32,589 nt of DNA from assembly GCA_021372055.1 (NCBI GenBank), contig JAJFVB010000089.1, positions 1 to 32,589 of the forward strand. Reading direction: 5' to 3'. Both the position numbers and the translations under genes were made by a program. The notes below the pieces were generated by a model, which was not told the origin of the DNA, did not search any database, and saw only the letters and a program-made list of their open reading frames with translations. This stretch comes from Desulfobacteraceae bacterium. Lineage in GTDB: Bacteria > Desulfobacterota > Syntrophobacteria > Syntrophobacterales > Syntrophobacteraceae. Numbering within the stretch: the first letter of the stretch is position 1; every line of letters starts with the position of its first letter. Shown one piece after another: positions 29,062-32,589 of the stretch.

Positions 29062-29514
29062 ATGACCTTGACGAAATCGGCCCGCACCGGAACCGGTCTG
29101 GCCATCATTGGCTGCCTGCTATCCGTTGCCGGCTGCCTGATTGAAAAGCGTCCCCAGACGACGATTCGCCTCGAGATGGAGCAACCGAGACCTGCCGTCA
29201 TGGAAACCCCGATCCCCGGCGCGCTCATACAGGTGGATGATACAACAAAGTCCATCAGCGGCGGAGAGCCGGAGGCGGTCAGGCTTGATCTTCGCGAAGC
29301 CGTCTGGTGCGCGGTGGAAAACAATCGCGAAATCCAGGTGGCAAGATACGGTCCCCTCCAGGCATTCGAGGCCCTGAAGAGCTCCCAGGCCGCCTGGGAC
29401 CCGTCGCTGGTGGGAAGCGGCTCGGTCGGACACACCGACAGACCCACCCAGAGCCTTCTCGATACCGGCGATATGCTCAAAAAGGCCCTCATCGAGGACA
29501 AGACATCGGCCTAG
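29062..29514 (+). CDS. TolC-like lipoprotein, N-terminal piece before the amber stop
   Basis: This is a 150-residue piece. GAGGGGG seven bases before the ATG at 29062 supports this start over the ATG at 28993. The signal sequence ends in a lipobox, VAGC, with leucine after the cysteine, which favours outer-membrane anchoring. After residue 75 it enters the first outer-membrane-efflux helices (LREAVWCAVENNREIQVARY). It then stops at TAG. Alone it is too short to form a channel. Confidence 0.6.
   Translation: MTLTKSARTGTGLAIIGCLLSVAGCLIEKRPQTTIRLEMEQPRPAVMETPIPGALIQVDDTTKSISGGEPEAVRLDLREAVWCAVENNREIQVARYGPLQAFEALKSSQAAWDPSLVGSGSVGHTDRPTQSLLDTGDMLKKALIEDKTSA
29512..29514 (+). other. In-frame amber codon in the TolC-like gene
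   Basis: TAG occupies codon 151, counted from the ATG at 29062, between TSA and VGISKPL. One-base changes would give Tyr, Gln, Trp, Lys, Glu, Ser or Leu. Tyr or Gln would suit a TolC beta-strand, but this is a guess. Confidence 0.75.
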
Positions 29515-29601
29515 GTTGGCATATCGAAACCGCTCACCACCGGTGGGACCCTCAATGTTTTTCAGGCAATCGATTCCCTGAGCAGCAACAGCGACCTGGT
29601 C

Positions 29602-30699
29602 GTGCCGAACCCTCAAGTCTCGTCACGGCTGGTCGGGGAATTTCGACAGCCCCTTCTGCGGAACCTGGACGACAGGCAAAACCGTTCCGCAATGAACATC
29701 GCCGGGCTGAATCTCGGTATTGCGCGGGACGATCTCAACAAAGCCGTGATAAGCGTGGTCTCGGAGACCATCAAGGGCTATTGGCAGCTTGCCTATGCAC
29801 GGGAACTGGTCGAGGTCAACCGCCGCTCCCATGAAATGGCCGAGGAAGTCTGCCGGCGCGAGAGCGTCCGAAAGGACAGAGGCCTCTCGAGACCGATTGA
29901 TGTGGATCGGGCCAGGAGTGCGATGCAGATACGCCTGAGCCAGCTGAAAAGATCTCAGAGCGACGCCTATAATGTTTCGGAACAGTTGAAACTCCTGCTC
30001 AATATCCCTTCGCTGCCCGTGGGGTCCCTGTTCCAGATTGTTCCCACGGAGGCCCCGCAGTCAAGCGGAGCGGCGGTTGACCGGGACGAAGCCCTGGCCG
30101 TGGCCATTGCGAACCGAACGGAGATGGAGCATGCGCGCAAAGCGATCGAAGTGGGACGGGTTCGGAAAGACCTGGCGGGGCATCTTCGTTTGCCGAAGTT
30201 GGACGCCGTTTCGACGTTGAGCCTTAACGGGCTGGGTTCTCACCTGAATGAAGGGTTCCAGGACGAATACCTTCGAGAGCGTTACAGCTGGGCCGTGGGC
30301 CTGGAGCTGGAGTGGCCCATAGGAAATCGCAAGGCCGAGGCCGATTACCGTAAGGAAACATACGGGTTCGAGCAGGCTCTGGCGGATCTCAAGAGGATCA
30401 CTCAGCAGGTCTTGCTGGAAATCGGCATCGCCATCAGGCAGTTGGAGGTGGAAGAGGAACAGATCAAGACGACAAGACTGGCCAAGGAAGCCGCTCAATA
30501 TGTGGTAAACGGTGAAAACGTTCGTTTCGAGCTCGGCCAGACCACAAATGACGAGCTTCTTCGTGCGCAAGACATCCTTGCTGTCGCGGAACGTGAATAT
30601 ATTCAATCCGTTATGAACTACAATGTCGGCCTGATGAATCTCGCCCAGGCACAAGGCACCCTATTGAATTCCTTCAAGATTAAAGTCGAAGGTCCGTAA
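29602..30699 (+). CDS. Outer-membrane efflux (TolC family) C-terminal piece
   Basis: A 365-residue piece would start at the in-frame GTG 29602, although no good ribosome site precedes it. It has the usual outer-membrane-efflux hairpins: YWQLAYARELVEVNRRSHEM, a SEQLKLLLNIPSLPVG turn, a middle repeat with LKRITQQVLLEIGIAIRQLE, and a C-terminal helix with FELGQTTNDELLRAQDILA and YNVGLMNLAQAQGTLL. It would lack a signal peptide if translated separately, so a functional protein needs read-through of the amber codon. It is the last gene of the operon; its terminator lies in repeat copy B. Confidence 0.7.
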   Translation: MPNPQVSSRLVGEFRQPLLRNLDDRQNRSAMNIAGLNLGIARDDLNKAVISVVSETIKGYWQLAYARELVEVNRRSHEMAEEVCRRESVRKDRGLSRPIDVDRARSAMQIRLSQLKRSQSDAYNVSEQLKLLLNIPSLPVGSLFQIVPTEAPQSSGAAVDRDEALAVAIANRTEMEHARKAIEVGRVRKDLAGHLRLPKLDAVSTLSLNGLGSHLNEGFQDEYLRERYSWAVGLELEWPIGNRKAEADYRKETYGFEQALADLKRITQQVLLEIGIAIRQLEVEEEQIKTTRLAKEAAQYVVNGENVRFELGQTTNDELLRAQDILAVAEREYIQSVMNYNVGLMNLAQAQGTLLNSFKIKVEGP

Positions 30700-30716
30700 T
30701 TTCCCGCACCGATACG

Positions 30717-30818
30717 GCCGCTGTGCGGCTCATTTTGGCGCTACGCCCACACGCGCTTGCGCGTTTGGCCGAACCCGCGGGGGCGCGGGGGAAATCATTT
30801 CCCCCGCTCTTTTCCATT
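30717..30818 (+). repeat. Structured intergenic repeat element, copy B
   Basis: This copy has the same arrangement as 21909-22023: gccgc-tgt-gcggc (30717-30729), ctcattttggcgct, the palindrome acgcgcttgcgcgt (30751-30764), then an identical 40-base block of gggggcgc, terminator hairpin and tcttttccatt. Spacer lengths differ between copies, while stems and the terminal block are kept. The identity of the last 40 bases suggests recent duplication or strong constraint. Confidence 0.65.
30785..30815 (+). terminator. Rho-independent terminator of the secretion operon
   Basis: This hairpin is identical to that at 21990: gcgggggaaa, tca loop, exact complement, then tcttttcc. It lies about 85 nt after the TolC-like stop codon and ends the five-gene operon. 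Confidence 0.8.
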
Positions 30819-31023
30819 AGTTTTATCTTGAACGCAATTCCGTATGAGAGGCGGATCGTTTCCAATGGGATTGACCTGCAGAAGAGTTTCGATTACAAAA
30901 ATCACGTTGTCTCAAAGTGCACGAGGATCGGAAGCTGTCCGGTTCGATCCGGGACATTCGCGCGATCGCGTCACGCAGATATTCGGGCCGCTTTGTTTAC
31001 TATTCCACTTGAGTTAGGAAGTC

Positions 31024-31485
31024 ATGGACATATTTCAGAGAAGTATCCACCTGAACGCAAAGAAGATCGACGATGACCGGCTGCAGGTTACGGGCTCCCT
31101 TCTGGATCTCGAGCACTCTTTCCATCTGGATCTCACGATTCGGACCTCCACGCACACAATCGAGGCGGCCTCGGCATCGATGAGCAAGGCGCCGCTCAAG
31201 CGATGCATAACGGCCCTCGATGCTTTTACTCAACTGAAAGGACTCTCCATCGAGCGCGGAATAATCAAGGAAATGCACTCCAGGTTCGGTGGTCCCAAGG
31301 GCTGCATTCACCTGATGGAGCTTCTGAACGACCTGATTCGCTTTTCTTCCATGCTCCTGCTCGGGCAGCTGATGGGTTACCGGCCCCAGTTGAAAGAGCT
31401 TTTGACGGAAGAGGAAATCATAGAGGAAGGCAGGAAAAGACTTCGGAATACCTGCATCGTGTTTGCCGACGAAAAGCAGGGGTAG
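31024..31485 (+). CDS. DUF2889 domain protein
   Basis: This is a 153-residue soluble protein with no signal peptide. It matches the DUF2889 pattern: an N-terminal FQRSIHL strand, VTGSLLDLEHSFHLDLTIR, a central APLKRC cysteine (C61), then FGGPKGCIHLMELL with C94 and H96, typical of the GCxHL signature of this family. Function is not established. An AGGAAG Shine-Dalgarno sequence precedes the ATG. It stands alone between the secretion operon and a convergent sensor gene and has its own strong terminator, so it is probably a single-gene unit. Confidence 0.85.
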   Translation: MDIFQRSIHLNAKKIDDDRLQVTGSLLDLEHSFHLDLTIRTSTHTIEAASASMSKAPLKRCITALDAFTQLKGLSIERGIIKEMHSRFGGPKGCIHLMELLNDLIRFSSMLLLGQLMGYRPQLKELLTEEEIIEEGRKRLRNTCIVFADEKQG

Positions 31486-31512
31486 CGACCGCACTTGCTT
31501 CTGGAATCCGGA

Positions 31513-31542
31513 GCGGGGGAATCATTCCTCCGCTTTTTGTTT
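31513..31542 (+). terminator. Rho-independent terminator after the DUF2889 gene
   Basis: The stem gcgggggaa pairs with ttcctccgc, with one G-T pair and a tca loop, followed by tttttgttt. It has the same loop and layout as the terminators at 21990 and 30785, 27 nt after the stop codon. Confidence 0.88.
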
Positions 31543-31561
31543 ACGGGCTTCATCCTTGAGC

Positions 31562-31594
31562 AAAAAACCGGAAGGCAGGGGGAAATACCCTGCC
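31562..31594 (-). terminator. Terminator of the sCache gene (minus strand)
   Basis: ggcaggg and ccctgcc (31574-31594) form a 7-bp stem with a seven-base loop. On the minus strand it is followed by ttccggtttttt, a good T-run. It lies about 30 nt downstream of the minus-strand stop and faces the DUF2889 terminator. Confidence 0.75.
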
Positions 31595-31622
31595 CTCCGA
31601 TCGCAAAAGCGACGTGTGACGA

Positions 31623-32072
31623 TCAGGCCGGTCCGTAAGGTTGAAAGCACCTGAAGATAGCCTCTAGGGGATGCTCCTTTTCTGAGTAGAACCCGCTGCA
31701 GAGGACCATTCCGTCAACACGTTCGAAGAACAGCGTCTTGTGGAGATCGGCCCTGGAATCCGGGGTGGGCCATTCATACTCGATAAAGCCGTATCCCCTG
31801 TTTTTGGCCGTTTCGAGCAGCTTGCGAATGAAGCTCTTGCCTCCCGAATCCTTCCGATCGATCAGGTTACTACCGACGAGCTGCTTGGAGAACGGGTGCG
31901 CAAGGAGTTCTCCACCCATGCTGAGCGCAAACACATAGCGCCTGCCGTCTACCAATGGACCCCGCGGATCGGAGATCCGGGACAGGATCTCCTCCCTGCC
32001 GTCCGAGTTGAACAGGCGAATCGCCTTCTGCACCCAGTGCCGCACTTCCAGTCTTTCATTCGTATCGTCCAC
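31623..32072 (-). CDS. Single Cache (sCache_2-like) sensor-domain protein, no membrane segment
   Basis: The 149 residues are essentially one Cache-type ligand-binding domain. The pattern is a helix (HWVQKAIRLFNSDG), RRYVFALSMGGELLAHP, LVGSNLIDRKDSGGKSFI, GYGFIEYEWPTP and a final VDGMVLCSGFY strand. Such domains usually sit in periplasmic parts of chemoreceptors and kinases, but here there is no signal peptide, membrane helix or output domain, so it would act in the cytoplasm. The start is GTG with AAAGGAG seven bases upstream. A sigma-54-like promoter about 50 bases upstream, and an NtrC-family regulator on the same strand just beyond, suggest nitrogen- or stress-type enhancer-dependent expression. 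Confidence 0.85.
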   Translation of the reverse strand: MDDTNERLEVRHWVQKAIRLFNSDGREEILSRISDPRGPLVDGRRYVFALSMGGELLAHPFSKQLVGSNLIDRKDSGGKSFIRKLLETAKNRGYGFIEYEWPTPDSRADLHKTLFFERVDGMVLCSGFYSEKEHPLEAIFRCFQPYGPA

Positions 32073-32079
32073 CTTAATT

Positions 32080-32086
32080 CTCCTTT
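32080..32086 (-). promoter_or_regulatory. Ribosome binding site fixing the GTG start of the sCache gene
   Basis: AAAGGAG on the minus strand, seven bases before GTG, supports this unusual start codon. Confidence 0.7.
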
Positions 32087-32119
32087 CGATCCCGATTACA
32101 CTGCTTGACGATACTGGAG

Positions 32120-32136
32120 AGCATTTCCCGTACCAG
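32120..32136 (-). promoter_or_regulatory. Sigma-54-type (-24/-12) promoter for the sCache gene
   Basis: The minus strand reads ctggtacgggaaatgct. Against the consensus TGGCACG-N4-TTGC it matches with two changes and has the exact GG-N10-GC spacing. Transcription would begin near 32110, about 38 nt before the GTG. The NtrC-type gene on the same strand fits an enhancer-dependent promoter. Confidence 0.65.
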
Positions 32137-32197
32137 AGAGGCTGGATCGAAAAATAGTTTGAAATATTCGTGTGTTATGTTCTGGAAGGTGATGACT

Positions 32198-32227
32198 GGG
32201 AAAAGCGGAGTGGGGAAGGATTTCCCC
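32198..32227 (-). terminator. Weak terminator-like hairpin between the NtrC-type and sCache genes
   Basis: On the minus strand ggggaa, loop atcc and ttcccc are followed by actccgcttttcc. It resembles a shortened, degraded version of the tca-loop terminators at 21990 and 30785. It would separate the regulator transcript from the sigma-54 promoter. Confidence 0.4.
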
Positions 32228-32288
32228 GAATGATGTCGGATCGTATTGTAGGTATTTGAATTTAGGACAAAAATTATCTAGAGCTATT

Positions 32289-32589
32289 CTACCCTGTTTT
32301 GGGGAAATTTAGCCCATATTGCTTCATCCGCGTAAAGAGCGTCTTGCGGTCGATTCCCAGCGCCGCTGCGGTGCGCCCACGGTGCCAGAGATTCTGGATG
32401 AGGCAGTTCTCGAGTATCTCTTTTTCATATGTTTCCAGTCTCTCGGCCAGGCTGCCGTTCGGGACCGCTATTTCTTGACCCGCTGCCGGATCGCGCCCGA
32501 GGAACTCGAGTTTCCCGGTTGCGATGAAACGGCGCAGGATGTTCTGAAGTTCTCGCACGTTGCCCGGATAGTCGTATTTGTAGAGGGAC
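32289..32589 (-). CDS. NtrC-family sigma-54-dependent regulator, C-terminal part only
   Basis: The minus-strand frame enters from the right edge. It begins with the end of the AAA+ domain (YDYPGNVRELQNILRRF, the invariant YPGNVREL motif of sigma-54 activators). A linker of about 40 residues (GQEIAVPNGSLAERLETYEK) follows, then a Fis-type helix-turn-helix (AALGIDRKTLFTRMK) and the stop. The receiver or sensor domain and the GAFTGA loop lie outside the window. The visible GTG (at 32556-32558) is an internal valine, not a start. It is the likely activator of the sigma-54 promoter next door (inference). Confidence 0.9.
   Translation of the reverse strand, partial: SLYKYDYPGNVRELQNILRRFIATGKLEFLGRDPAAGQEIAVPNGSLAERLETYEKEILENCLIQNLWHRGRTAAALGIDRKTLFTRMKQYGLNFPKTG

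Larger units (their letters stand above)
29062..30699 (+). pseudogene. TolC/NodT-type outer-membrane lipoprotein channel split by an amber codon
   Basis: The same frame runs from the ATG at 29062 to the TAA at 30697-30699 and would encode 545 residues, the normal size for an outer-membrane efflux lipoprotein. The only interruption is TAG at 29512-29514. Both sides are TolC-like: upstream has RLDLREAVWCAVENNREIQV, downstream continues VGISKPLTTGGTLNV and LNIAGLNLGIARDDL. The stop falls exactly within a conserved stretch with no frame change or gap. It may be a fresh nonsense mutation, a sequencing error or a read-through codon. If truly null, the exporter lacks its outer-membrane channel unless another TolC substitutes. 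Confidence 0.7.
30700..31023. other. Intergenic region holding repeat copy B and an unassigned leader
   Basis: The first 120 bases are repeat copy B with the operon terminator. The remaining 200 bases (30819-31023) contain no convincing ORF. They hold a small inverted pair (ggatcg near 30926 with cgatcc near 30946) and a cgcgatcgcg palindrome near 30961, and should include the promoter of the DUF2889 gene. No promoter could be named with confidence. Confidence 0.5.

Noticed and set aside
29512..29514. Pyrrolysine at the amber codon
   Set aside because: TAG is used as an ordinary stop by at least four other genes here (21830, 23927, 26078, 31483), and TolC proteins are not known pyrrolysine proteins; kept only as a remote option.
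30723..31076. Plus-strand ORF of 117 codons after the TolC-like gene
   Set aside because: It runs through the structured repeat and terminator and into the DUF2889 gene in another frame; no ribosome site or domain.
31740..32108. Plus-strand ORF of 122 codons opposite the sCache gene
   Set aside because: It is antisense to a well-matched Cache domain and has no domain of its own.

Overview
The window looks like a GC-rich chromosome segment from a Gram-negative bacterium, most plausibly a deltaproteobacterium (Desulfobacterota, for example a Syntrophobacter-type lineage). This is inferred from a lipoprotein-type TolC protein, an NtrC-family regulator next to a sigma-54-like promoter, Cache, DUF2889 and DUF3467 proteins, and a giant modular adhesin. 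No rRNA, tRNA or CRISPR array was recognised, and the organism call is not proven.

Positions 1-21197 are one reading frame, open at the left edge, encoding at least 7,062 residues of a surface or extracellular adhesin. Its modules in order are: a C-type-lectin-like domain; 18 tandem repeats of about 94 residues; PPC domains; two more lectin-like domains; more PPC domains; 12 CARDB domains; another PPC domain; mixed Ig-, IPT- and carboxypeptidase-regulatory-like modules; a beta-propeller-like region split by a beta-strand-rich insert; an Asp/Cys-rich linker; nine cadherin-like repeats; and a short unique C-terminus. Several modules are nested inside other domains, and one lectin-Ig-PPC block is duplicated.

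A small DUF3467 gene (21497-21832) and a structured intergenic element follow. A tightly packed operon (22043-30699) comes next: a GAF-HlyD fusion; a PqqD-like/M50 metalloprotease/HlyD fusion; a shortened SecA-like ATPase; a signal-peptide-bearing HlyD protein; and a lipoprotein TolC-family channel. The TolC frame carries an in-frame amber codon. No ABC transporter is present. The best reading is a dedicated envelope-spanning export system in which a SecA-like motor replaces the type I ABC ATPase, with the neighbouring giant adhesin as the likely cargo. This system is the main discovery candidate; the cargo link is inferred from adjacency.

The right end holds a DUF2889 gene (+), a sCache-type sensor-domain gene (-) behind a good sigma-54-like promoter, and the C-terminal end of an NtrC-family activator (-) cut by the window edge. 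A family of near-identical hairpin terminators recurs. Two copies sit in a larger intergenic repeat with compensatory stem changes, on either side of the secretion operon.
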